Assembly (NCBI GenBank): GCA_017409825.1
Contig: JAFQRZ010000024.1
Span: forward strand, 62,001-126,000
Direction: 5' to 3'
DNA from: Agathobacter sp.
Lineage (GTDB): Bacteria > Bacillota > Clostridia > Lachnospirales > Lachnospiraceae
Length of the DNA: 64,000 nucleotides
Shown here: positions 1 to 7,345 of the stretch, piece after piece
How the letters are laid out: each line of letters opens with the position of its first letter
Numbering within the stretch: position 1 is the first letter of the stretch
The notes under the pieces: model-generated
What the model was told of the DNA's origin: nothing
The model's database searches: none
What the model saw: only the letters and a program-made list of their open reading frames with translations
Program-made: the position numbers and the translations under genes

Positions 1-19
1 AGAATGGGGGAACGATAAG

Positions 20-1561
20 ATGACACAGAATAATATGGATTATACAAACATTCCAAAAGAGAAATTTGCGTTTTGTAATGATAACAAAGAATTACATGAC
101 AAAAAGTTAGATACAAAGCCAGTTGGATATTTCCAGGATGCTATGATGCGTTTTGCAAGAAATAAGAGTTCTGTAACAGCAGCATGTATCATTTTATTAT
201 TGGTTCTTTTTGCTATTTTTGCACCTATTTTGGGTAGTACAAATTATACAGAGCGTCCTACAGATACGATGTATCTGCAGTATGGTAAGCTTTTGCCTAA
301 GTGGTCTGCATTTGAATGGGCAGGCTGGGATGGCTGCTATGATGATACGGTAAGCAAAAATGTATATCTTTCTTACAAAGCGATTGAAGCAGAGACTGGT
401 ATGAATCCAGTTGTTGAAATTTATAAGGAAGATTATGAAAGCGATAATAAGAGTGCCATCGGTACTTATTATGATATTCGTGTGGATTCCTATGTTGAAA
501 ATGGTATGATGTTCCTCAATTTAACACCAGATCAGTATGAGGATTTACAGAACTGGCAGGATGAAACAGGAATACAGGTTATTTATCCAGCAGTAGATGA
601 TTCTAAGATTGCAACCAATTCTTTGAAATCAGATGCAAATATCTGGTACGAATGTAATCAGAAGGGTGCACCTATTACAAAGAATGGTAAGTTTATAAAT
701 ATTTATTCGACCAAAGGAAATGATGGCGATTATGATAGCCTTCGTATTGATGGGGATGACGGTTCTTACAAATATGCAAAGGTTTCTGGTGATTCGAATG
801 CGAAGTCCTATAAGGTTCGTGTTATGAAAAATACCTATTTCCAGTATCGTTATGGTTATGAGGCTGAATTTATCTTTGGAACAAACTCACTTGGACAGGA
901 TATCTTTACTCGTTTAGGTAGTGGTGCAAGATTTAGTTTTATCTTTGCAATTTGTATCTCAGTAATTAACTTGTTAATTGGTGCCTTTTATGGTGCAATT
1001 GAAGGATACTATGGTGGTGTTATCGACTTAACTATGGAGCGTATCTCTGATATTTTAAATGGTGTTCCATTTATCGTAGTTACGACCTTATTCCAGTTGC
1101 ATTTAGCAAGCAAGGTTGGACCTATTCCATCCCTGTTATTTGCCTTTGTATTGACTGGTTGGATTGGTACAGCAAGTAAGACTCGTATGCAGTTTTATCG
1201 TTATAAAAATCAGGAATATGTATTAGCAGCTCGTACATTAGGTGCTAGTGACTTTAGAATTATGTTTAAGCATATTTTCCCTAATGCGATTGGTACTTTG
1301 ATTACAGGCTCTGTACTTGTTATTCCAAGTGTTATCTTCTCCGAAGGTAACTTAACTTATTTGGGTATCGTAAACTTAGACTCTTCAACAATGACATCTG
1401 TTGGTAGTATGTTGTCGAAAGGACAGCCATTCCTTACAACACATCCACATATTATTTTGTTCCCAGCAATTTTCATTTCGTTGTTGATGATTTCATTTAA
1501 CTTGTTCGGTAATGGTTTAAGAGATGCATTCAACCCATCACTTAGAGGAACGGAGGATTAA
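20..1561 (+). CDS. oppC: Oligopeptide ABC transporter permease OppC with large extracytoplasmic insertion
   Basis: This is an inner-membrane permease subunit of a peptide importer. An N-terminal cytoplasmic tail of about 50 residues leads to TM1 (about residues 51-71). The usual OppC core starts near residue 285 with FGTNSLGQDIFTR and carries the ATPase-coupling EAA loop (EYVLAARTLGASDFR) and several more membrane segments. Between TM1 and the core lies an insertion of about 210 residues rich in Tyr, Asp and Asn, which should face outward; ordinary OppC proteins are about 300 residues and this one is 513. The ATG follows GGGGGAA. The partner permease oppB and the binding protein are probably upstream, outside the window. 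oppD follows after 6 nt, so this is one operon. The family call is firm; the role of the insertion is unknown. Confidence 0.93.
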   Translation: MTQNNMDYTNIPKEKFAFCNDNKELHDKKLDTKPVGYFQDAMMRFARNKSSVTAACIILLLVLFAIFAPILGSTNYTERPTDTMYLQYGKLLPKWSAFEWAGWDGCYDDTVSKNVYLSYKAIEAETGMNPVVEIYKEDYESDNKSAIGTYYDIRVDSYVENGMMFLNLTPDQYEDLQNWQDETGIQVIYPAVDDSKIATNSLKSDANIWYECNQKGAPITKNGKFINIYSTKGNDGDYDSLRIDGDDGSYKYAKVSGDSNAKSYKVRVMKNTYFQYRYGYEAEFIFGTNSLGQDIFTRLGSGARFSFIFAICISVINLLIGAFYGAIEGYYGGVIDLTMERISDILNGVPFIVVTTLFQLHLASKVGPIPSLLFAFVLTGWIGTASKTRMQFYRYKNQEYVLAARTLGASDFRIMFKHIFPNAIGTLITGSVLVIPSVIFSEGNLTYLGIVNLDSSTMTSVGSMLSKGQPFLTTHPHIILFPAIFISLLMISFNLFGNGLRDAFNPSLRGTED

Positions 1562-1567
1562 TAGAAG

Positions 1568-3715
1568 ATGAAGAAGAAATTATCTGTAAAAAATCTTGTA
1601 GTTTCCTTCCGTACACCGGCAGGTAAAGTACAGGCAGTTAGAAATATAAGTTTTGATTTGCATGAAGGAGAGACACTTGCTGTTGTAGGTGAATCTGGTT
1701 CAGGTAAATCTGTTACTTCAAAAGCCATTCTTGGTATTTTAGCAGGGAACTCCATTATTGAGGGTGGTTCTATTGTATATGATGGTATGGATTTGCTGAA
1801 AATTACAGAAGATGAATTCTATCGTATCCGTGGAGATAAGATAGCGATGATTTTCCAGGATCCATTATCCAGCTTAAACCCAATCATGCGTATTGGTAAC
1901 CAGCTTACAGAAGCGATGTTATTAAAGGGTGAGGCTCGCCAGAAATCATGTAAGGATGCATTCAATAGTACGCTTGCCTTACTTGGCGACGAAATGGTAG
2001 CGGTAGAAAATAATCCTGCTTTAAAAGAAATGTGTGCAAACTTCGATAAATTTGAATTTAAACATATCGAATTGGAGTCTGCATACAATACTGCAAAAGA
2101 ATCAGCAGTAGAAGTAGTAGATGAAATTGAAGACGTTTTATTCTATATTGAAAAGAACGCTTTTGATGATCCGAAATATACATTAGAAGAGATTGCTCGT
2201 TTGGCTGCTGCAACTGTGAATGAATACGTTGTGACTGGAACAGATGCAGACAAAATAAAAGCTCTTTCAGCAGAACTGAAAAAGAATGCAAGTGCAGATG
2301 TTCGTAAAAAAGATTATACAGAATCTGTACGCATGCTGAAAGAAATGCAGGATATCATAAAACCTGTTTTGGATAAAGAAATGCCAGACTTCTTTAGTAT
2401 GGGATATTTCTTGACATTCTCAGGACAGACACTTCCTAAGATGCCAGTATCAGAATTGAATGAATATCTGTTGAATTATTTGAATGAGCATTTTATGGAT
2501 GAATTTAAGAGCCATGTTGTAAAGGCATTGGAAAACAGTGCGAAGAGACACATGGAATTAAAGGCAGAAGCTGTAAAAGTGGTAGAAGCAAATCGTGCTA
2601 CTTTAGAAGCAGAAAATATGGATAAAAAAGCATGTGATGCTGCGATGGATGCCATGATTAAAGCAGTAGAAGCTTCAATTGATAAGCTTGAGATTAGAAA
2701 AGATGGTGTAGCATATACCTTCGGTTCTACGATTAAAGCTGCAGTGAACACATACTTTGAAGGTATTCCAAAGAATGCAAAAGCTGCAAAATTGCATGAT
2801 AAACAGCAGAAAAAATATGATAAGCTTGTTGCAAAAGGAAAGACTCCTACATGGAAGGTTACACCTTCTACAGCGGTAGACCTCGAAGTTGCGAAAACTA
2901 CGATTACAGCAGCAATTGATCGTTTGTTAGAGCATTATAAGGAATTACTTTCAGGCGGTGAAACTAGAGATTTCCAGACTGAAACAGATGAATTAATTGT
3001 TTTCTTCAAGGAAAATGCATCAGGTAGTGTTCATAAGGTAACCAAAGAGATGGCAAAACACAGAGCAATTAAGCTTATGGAAGAAGTTGGTATCTCAGAT
3101 GCAAGAACACGTTATCGTCAGTATCCATTTGAATTCTCAGGTGGTATGAGACAGCGTATTGTTATTGCGATTGCGTTAGCGGCAGACCCAGATATTCTGA
3201 TTTGTGATGAACCTACTACAGCACTTGACGTTACAATTCAGGCTCAGATTCTTGAGCTTATTAATAAGCTGAAAAAAGATAGAAATTTATCTATTATTTT
3301 CATTACACATGATTTAGGTGTAGTTGCAAATATGGCGGACCGTATTGCGGTTATGTATGCTGGTAAAATTGTAGAAACTGGTACAAGTGAAGATGTATTT
3401 TACTCACCAGCTCATCCATATACATGGGCACTTCTTTCTGCGATGCCTGATTTGGAAACAGAAGAGCGTTTGGAAGCAATTCCAGGTACTCCTCCAAACA
3501 TGATTTATCCTCCAGTTGGAGATGCTTTTGCAGATAGAAATAAATATGCAATGCAGATTGATTTCGAAATGCAACCACCTGAGTTTAGGATTAGTGATAC
3601 ACATTCTGCATCAACATGGTTATTGCATCCAGATGCACCAAAGGTAGAAATTCCACAGATTATCCAGAATCGTATTGCTAGAATGAAGAAAAAGGGAGGT
3701 GCTTCAAATGAATAA
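1568..3715 (+). CDS. oppD: Oligopeptide ABC transporter ATPase OppD with ~350-residue internal insertion
   Basis: This is a cytoplasmic ATPase of the peptide importer. Walker A (GESGSGKS, residues 41-48) and the Q-loop (MIFQDPLSSLNP, Q97) are normal. The ABC signature (FSGGM, 523-527), Walker B (ILICDEP, about 543-549), the H-loop (FITHD) and the C-terminal oligopeptide-transporter extension (PGTPP) are also present. About 55-60 residues normally separate the Q-loop from the signature; here about 425 do, because roughly residues 140-490 hold a charged, probably helical domain rich in Lys, Glu and Ala. The protein is 715 residues against about 330 for the family. The frame is continuous and all motifs are intact, so this is an insertion rather than a fusion artefact. 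The gene overlaps oppF by 8 nt. Function as an Opp ATPase is well supported; the insert resembles no domain I recognise. Confidence 0.92.
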   Translation: MKKKLSVKNLVVSFRTPAGKVQAVRNISFDLHEGETLAVVGESGSGKSVTSKAILGILAGNSIIEGGSIVYDGMDLLKITEDEFYRIRGDKIAMIFQDPLSSLNPIMRIGNQLTEAMLLKGEARQKSCKDAFNSTLALLGDEMVAVENNPALKEMCANFDKFEFKHIELESAYNTAKESAVEVVDEIEDVLFYIEKNAFDDPKYTLEEIARLAAATVNEYVVTGTDADKIKALSAELKKNASADVRKKDYTESVRMLKEMQDIIKPVLDKEMPDFFSMGYFLTFSGQTLPKMPVSELNEYLLNYLNEHFMDEFKSHVVKALENSAKRHMELKAEAVKVVEANRATLEAENMDKKACDAAMDAMIKAVEASIDKLEIRKDGVAYTFGSTIKAAVNTYFEGIPKNAKAAKLHDKQQKKYDKLVAKGKTPTWKVTPSTAVDLEVAKTTITAAIDRLLEHYKELLSGGETRDFQTETDELIVFFKENASGSVHKVTKEMAKHRAIKLMEEVGISDARTRYRQYPFEFSGGMRQRIVIAIALAADPDILICDEPTTALDVTIQAQILELINKLKKDRNLSIIFITHDLGVVANMADRIAVMYAGKIVETGTSEDVFYSPAHPYTWALLSAMPDLETEERLEAIPGTPPNMIYPPVGDAFADRNKYAMQIDFEMQPPEFRISDTHSASTWLLHPDAPKVEIPQIIQNRIARMKKKGGASNE

Positions 3716-4778
3716 TGGAGAAACTTTATTAAGCGTTGAGCATCTCTGTCAGTACTTTGGGAAGAATAAAGCAGTAGATGATGTTAGTTTTGAGGTAAAA
3801 AAAGGTGAAGTATTTGGTTTGGTAGGAGAATCTGGTTGTGGTAAGACCACAACGGGTCGTTCTATCATCAAATTATACGATATTACTTCAGGAAATATTT
3901 TTTATAAGGGTGAAAGAATCGCTGCAGGTACTTTATCTTATAAAGAAGAAATCAAAGCTGCAAAAGAGGCTTATAAAGAAGCTAAGAAAAATGGCACAGA
4001 TAAGGCTAAATTAGCTGAAATCAAAGCAGATACAGATGCTCGTATTGCGAAAGCAAAAGAAGAGATGAAAGCAGCTGTGAAGGATCATAAAAAACGCAGA
4101 ACTGTGACTGATATTCAGATGATTTTCCAGGATCCGATTGCATCACTTGACCCACGTATGACAGTAGGTCAGATTATTGCAGAAGGACTTGTGATTAATG
4201 GGGAAAAAGACCAGAAAGTAATTGATGAAAAAGTTTATGAAGCACTTGAAATGGTAGGTTTGGTTCGTGAACATGCTGGTCGTTACCCACATGAGTTCTC
4301 AGGTGGACAGCGTCAGCGTATCGGTGTAGCACGTGCGGTAGTTATGAATCCTGAAATCATTATCGCAGATGAACCTGTTTCTGCACTTGACGTATCAATT
4401 CAGGCGCAGGTAATCAACCTCTTGGATGATTTACGTCATAAAATGGGATTGACGGTTATGTTCATTGCACATGATTTGTCTGTAGTAAAATATTTCTCGG
4501 ACAGAATTGGTGTTATGTACTTTGGTAAATTGGTAGAGCTTGCGGATGCAGATGAGTTATTTGAACATCCAATGCACCCATATACGAAATCACTTTTATC
4601 AGCGATTCCAGTGCCAGACCCACAGTATGAAAAGAAGAGACAGCGTATTACTTATGTTCCATTAAAAGAGCATGACTATAGCGTTGATTTACCTTCTTTG
4701 CGAGAAGTGACTCCAGGTCATTTTGTATACTGTAATGATGTTGAATTTGAAAAATATCGTGCGCAGGTGACAGAATAA
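3708..4778 (+). CDS. oppF: Oligopeptide ABC transporter ATPase OppF with coiled-coil insertion
   Basis: This is the second ATPase of the Opp importer. I place the start at the ATG at 3708 (MNNGETLLSV), which has GGGAGGT at 3694-3700; an in-frame GTG at 3699 overlaps that ribosome site and is unlikely. Walker A is GESGCGKTT (about 40-48), the Q-loop is MIFQDPIASLDP (Q141), the signature is EFSGGQRQR and Walker B is IIIADEP. Between Walker A and the Q-loop, residues of about 76-131 form an Ala/Lys/Glu-rich segment that should be a coiled coil and is absent from ordinary OppF. The C-terminal domain after the H-loop (FIAHD) is typical. The stop overlaps the next ATG by one base (TAATG), which suggests translational coupling. 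Confidence 0.93.
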   Translation: MNNGETLLSVEHLCQYFGKNKAVDDVSFEVKKGEVFGLVGESGCGKTTTGRSIIKLYDITSGNIFYKGERIAAGTLSYKEEIKAAKEAYKEAKKNGTDKAKLAEIKADTDARIAKAKEEMKAAVKDHKKRRTVTDIQMIFQDPIASLDPRMTVGQIIAEGLVINGEKDQKVIDEKVYEALEMVGLVREHAGRYPHEFSGGQRQRIGVARAVVMNPEIIIADEPVSALDVSIQAQVINLLDDLRHKMGLTVMFIAHDLSVVKYFSDRIGVMYFGKLVELADADELFEHPMHPYTKSLLSAIPVPDPQYEKKRQRITYVPLKEHDYSVDLPSLREVTPGHFVYCNDVEFEKYRAQVTE

Positions 4779-5176
4779 TGAAAAATATGAAATATTATGT
4801 GCAAGCAGGGGTTGGACTCCTGCTTGCATTTGTAATTATGGTTTATCGTGGATTGTTTTCCAAGCCAGAACTATCGGATAAAGTGATGGCGATTGGAGAC
4901 GGTTTTACCGTCGTAGCAGTGTTGTATTTGGGATTTGGAGCGATTATGTGGGTTTCCACGATGGGCTTTTTTGATATTTTTGCTTATGCGGCCAAAAAAG
5001 CAGCACATGCAATTGTTCCGGGAGTGATACAGGATGATGTAGGACGATATTACGAGTATAAAGTAGAAAAAGAAACAAAAAGAAAAGGTTTTTTAGAAAA
5101 CTTTACTTTAAAATTAGGTGCGATATTTCTTGTATTGAGTGTTGTGTTTTTAATTATTTGGTATCAAGTTGTATAA
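4778..5176 (+). CDS. Small three-TM membrane protein, DUF3899-like
   Basis: This 132-residue membrane protein has three predicted helices, at about residues 6-27, 39-63 and 111-131. A charged, Lys-rich cytoplasmic segment lies between the second and third (YYEYKVEKETKRKGF). The helix layout and length resemble the DUF3899 family, but I recognise it only by general pattern. The ATG shares a base with the oppF stop codon, so it is probably translated with the Opp operon. That placement hints at an accessory role in the transporter, but nothing in the sequence shows a function. Confidence 0.75.
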   Translation: MKNMKYYVQAGVGLLLAFVIMVYRGLFSKPELSDKVMAIGDGFTVVAVLYLGFGAIMWVSTMGFFDIFAYAAKKAAHAIVPGVIQDDVGRYYEYKVEKETKRKGFLENFTLKLGAIFLVLSVVFLIIWYQVV

Positions 5177-5198
5177 TTTTTGTTCATAGTTTGTTCAC

Positions 5199-5230
5199 TT
5201 GCATACAAATTTTTTTCATGTTAAGATAAT
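5199..5230 (+). promoter_or_regulatory. Possible promoter of the acyltransferase gene
   Basis: TTGCAT (5199-5204) is followed after 17 nt by TAAGAT (5222-5227), with TG just upstream of the -10 box (extended -10). The match is modest and an alternative -10, GATAAT at 5225-5230, is at poor spacing. Confidence 0.4.
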
Positions 5231-5273
5231 CTATGGAGTTTAGAAAAAATTTATAATTCGAATGAGGAATCTT

Positions 5274-6572
5274 ATGAAAAAAGTTACAAAAGTAAGTAGA
5301 GATAAGGTAAAAAGCTTTGATTTTGCAAAGAAACCACATACACCAGGTTTTTTATTTCCGGTAGCGAGAGAAATCATTTCAAAGCCGGTATTAAATGGCC
5401 GTAATTTTAAATTGACTAAGACGAATATGGAATCAGTAGACGGACCATATTTGATGCTGGTAACGCATTCTTCTATGATTGACTTTATGGTTATGACGGT
5501 GGCAGTACAGCCATACAGAGCCAATAATGTTATGACGTTAGAAGGTTTCAATACTTACACGGAACCATTGATGCGTTCCTTAGGTGTACTTGGTACTCGT
5601 AAGTATGTTAGTGATTTGAATTTAATCAAAAATATTAGATATTGTATTGAAAAATTAAAAAATCCATTTGTGCTTTTCCCAGAAGCGAGATATTCTTTGG
5701 ATGGATGTACATCCTATATTCCAGAATCGACTGCGAAGTTAGTTCGTATGCTTCGTGTACCAGTTGTGGTGCTTCGTATACATGGAAACTTTGTTACACA
5801 GCCACAGTGGAATAAGATTGACAAAGGAAATCATATTGAAGCGGAAATGATTCAGATTATTACGCCTCAGGAATGTAAAAAACTTTCTGTTCCAGAAATT
5901 GATGCACGTATCAAAGAAGCTTTCCAATACGATGACTTTAAATGGCAGTATGAAAAGAAAATCAAAATCGATCATCCAAAGCGTGCAGAAGGTCTTCATG
6001 CGTTGCTTTATAAATGTCCTGCTTGTCAGACCGAAGGAGAGACCTATTCGGAGGGAACCAAGCTTTGGTGTGGACATTGTGGCAAAGAATGGGAGATGGA
6101 TGAATATGGTCGCATGCATGCTCTAGAAGGAGAGACAGAGTTTCCACATATTCCAGACTGGAGTAATTGGGAAAGAGAATGTGTACGTAAGGAAATTGAA
6201 GAGGGTACGTACTACTTCGAGGACACGGTTATGGTGGATACGCTTCCTGGTTCTCTCAAATTCTATCATCAGGGGGAAGGTAAGCTGATTCAGACACCTA
6301 CCGAAACTCGTGTGGAGTGCAATTATCATGGAGAAGCCTATACGTTGACTCGTAGTGCCATGAACTTAGAAAGCATGCATATTGAATATGACTATCTTGG
6401 AAGAGGAGATTGTGTAGATATTTCGATTCCAGATGACAGTTTCTGGTGCTATCTTTCTAAGAGAGATGCGATTACGAAGATTTCCTTTGCGACAGAAGAG
6501 ATGCACTTGCTTGCTGTTAGAAAGGCAGAAGAGGCAAAGGCAGCAGCTGAAAAAGCGGCTGAAGAAAAATAA
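5274..6572 (+). CDS. PlsC-type acyltransferase fused to a zinc ribbon domain
   Basis: This is a probable 1-acylglycerol-3-phosphate (or related) acyltransferase. The catalytic HX4D motif is HSSMID (H65-D70), and FPEAR near residue 135 is the usual glycerol-phosphate-binding block. After the roughly 240-residue catalytic part, a rubredoxin-like zinc ribbon follows with CPAC (C248, C251) and CGHC (C266, C269), then a further domain of about 140 residues and an Ala/Glu/Lys-rich tail. I choose the ATG at 5274 because GAGGA at 5264-5268 is well spaced from it; an in-frame ATG at 5262 overlaps that site. Most PlsC proteins are about 240 residues, so this 432-residue form is extended. No membrane segment is obvious, so the protein is probably peripheral. 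The substrate is not certain. Confidence 0.82.
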   Translation: MKKVTKVSRDKVKSFDFAKKPHTPGFLFPVAREIISKPVLNGRNFKLTKTNMESVDGPYLMLVTHSSMIDFMVMTVAVQPYRANNVMTLEGFNTYTEPLMRSLGVLGTRKYVSDLNLIKNIRYCIEKLKNPFVLFPEARYSLDGCTSYIPESTAKLVRMLRVPVVVLRIHGNFVTQPQWNKIDKGNHIEAEMIQIITPQECKKLSVPEIDARIKEAFQYDDFKWQYEKKIKIDHPKRAEGLHALLYKCPACQTEGETYSEGTKLWCGHCGKEWEMDEYGRMHALEGETEFPHIPDWSNWERECVRKEIEEGTYYFEDTVMVDTLPGSLKFYHQGEGKLIQTPTETRVECNYHGEAYTLTRSAMNLESMHIEYDYLGRGDCVDISIPDDSFWCYLSKRDAITKISFATEEMHLLAVRKAEEAKAAAEKAAEEK

Positions 6573-6590
6573 TATATGAAATGTTTGAAA

Positions 6591-6620
6591 TGAGCTCTAA
6601 GAATAGAGCTCATTTTTTAT
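6591..6620 (+). terminator. Rho-independent terminator after the acyltransferase gene
   Basis: TGAGCTCT and AGAGCTCA form a perfect 8-bp stem around AAGAAT, followed directly by TTTTTTATT. Confidence 0.9.
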
Positions 6621-6630
6621 TGAAAATATA

Positions 6631-6659
6631 TTGACATAAGAAATCTATAATGATATATT
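6631..6659 (+). promoter_or_regulatory. Sigma-70 promoter of the metal-resistance operon
   Basis: TTGACA (6631-6636), a 17-nt spacer and TATATT (6654-6659) form a near-consensus promoter. The -10 box directly abuts the operator palindrome, so bound repressor would block RNA polymerase. Confidence 0.85.
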
Positions 6660-6688
6660 GAATATATGAACAAGTATTCATATATTCA
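6659..6688. promoter_or_regulatory. ArsR/SmtB-type operator, perfect 12-bp inverted repeat
   Basis: TGAATATATGAA (6659-6670) and TTCATATATTCA (6677-6688) are exact reverse complements separated by 6 nt. The ATATGAA..TTCATAT core is typical of operators for ArsR/SmtB/CadC repressors. The palindrome starts on the last base of the -10 box and ends 20 nt before the repressor start codon, which indicates autorepression. Confidence 0.85.
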
Positions 6689-6708
6689 ATTATGAACAGG
6701 AGGGAATT

Positions 6709-7071
6709 ATGGCGATACATGATGTGGAGCATTGCGAATGCCATGAGGTACATAAGGATTTAGTAGATCAAGTTCTAAATCGAATGCCAGATGAAGATGA
6801 ATTGTACGACTTAGCAGAGCTGTTTAAAGTTTTTGGGGATTCGACCCGAATTCGCATTTTAACCGTGTTATTTGGAGAGGAGATGTGCGTTTGCGATATT
6901 GCTGAGGCGTTAAACATGAATCAGTCAGCGGTTTCTCATCAGCTTCGTGTGTTGAAGAATGCAAAATTGATTAAAAATCGTAAGGATGGTAAGCAGGTAT
7001 TTTATGCTCTGGCAGATGACCATGTAAGTACGATTCTTGCCATGGGATTAGAACATATTGAAGAACAATAA
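6709..7071 (+). CDS. ArsR/SmtB-family metal-sensing repressor (CadC/ZiaR-like)
   Basis: This 120-residue winged-helix repressor probably releases DNA on binding Zn, Cd or Pb. The DNA-binding helices include NQSAVSHQLRVLKNA. Two metal sites can be read. One is the alpha3N type, with Cys and His residues near the N-terminus (HCECHEVH) and CVC in the third helix (EMCVCDIA). The other is the alpha5 type, with Asp, His, His and Glu in DDHVSTILAMGLEHIEE. Having both resembles CadC and ZiaR. The start has AGGAGGG at 6698-6704. It is first in an operon with a metallochaperone and a P1B ATPase, behind a palindromic operator. Which metal it senses cannot be told from sequence. Confidence 0.92.
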   Translation: MAIHDVEHCECHEVHKDLVDQVLNRMPDEDELYDLAELFKVFGDSTRIRILTVLFGEEMCVCDIAEALNMNQSAVSHQLRVLKNAKLIKNRKDGKQVFYALADDHVSTILAMGLEHIEEQ

Positions 7072-7105
7072 TTATACAGAATAGATATATGGAGGTTAAT
7101 TCATT

Positions 7106-7327
7106 ATGAAAAAGAAATTTAAGGTAGAAAATTTAGATTGTGCACATTGTGCAGCGAAAATGGAAGAAGCAATCAAGAAGATTCCAGGTGTAACAGATGC
7201 AGCTATGAATTTTATGACACAGAAACTGACACTGGAAATTGCAGATGATGCCAATATGGATGAAATTGTTGAAAAGGCACAGGAATGTGTTTCAAAAGTA
7301 AGTATTGTTTGCGAGATTATTCGCTAA
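7106..7327 (+). CDS. Stand-alone heavy-metal-associated (HMA) domain protein
   Basis: This 73-residue protein is a single HMA (ferredoxin-like) domain with the metal-binding motif DCAHC near the N-terminus. It lies between the metal repressor and a P1B ATPase that lacks its own HMA domain, so it most likely delivers Zn/Cd-type ions to, or regulates, that pump. It could be called CopZ-like by fold, but the context argues against copper being the main cargo. The upstream site is GGAGGT. Confidence 0.88.
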   Translation: MKKKFKVENLDCAHCAAKMEEAIKKIPGVTDAAMNFMTQKLTLEIADDANMDEIVEKAQECVSKVSIVCEIIR

Positions 7328-7345
7328 TGATTGAGGTTTTTAAAT

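Noticed and set aside
1568..3715. oppD as a frameshift or gene-fusion artefact
   Set aside because: The frame is open throughout, ABC motifs on both sides of the insert are intact and belong to one ATPase, and the neighbouring subunits also have inserts.
6646..6651. TATAAT as the -10 box of the metal operon
   Set aside because: It is only 9 nt from TTGACA; TATATT at 6654 gives the correct 17-nt spacing.
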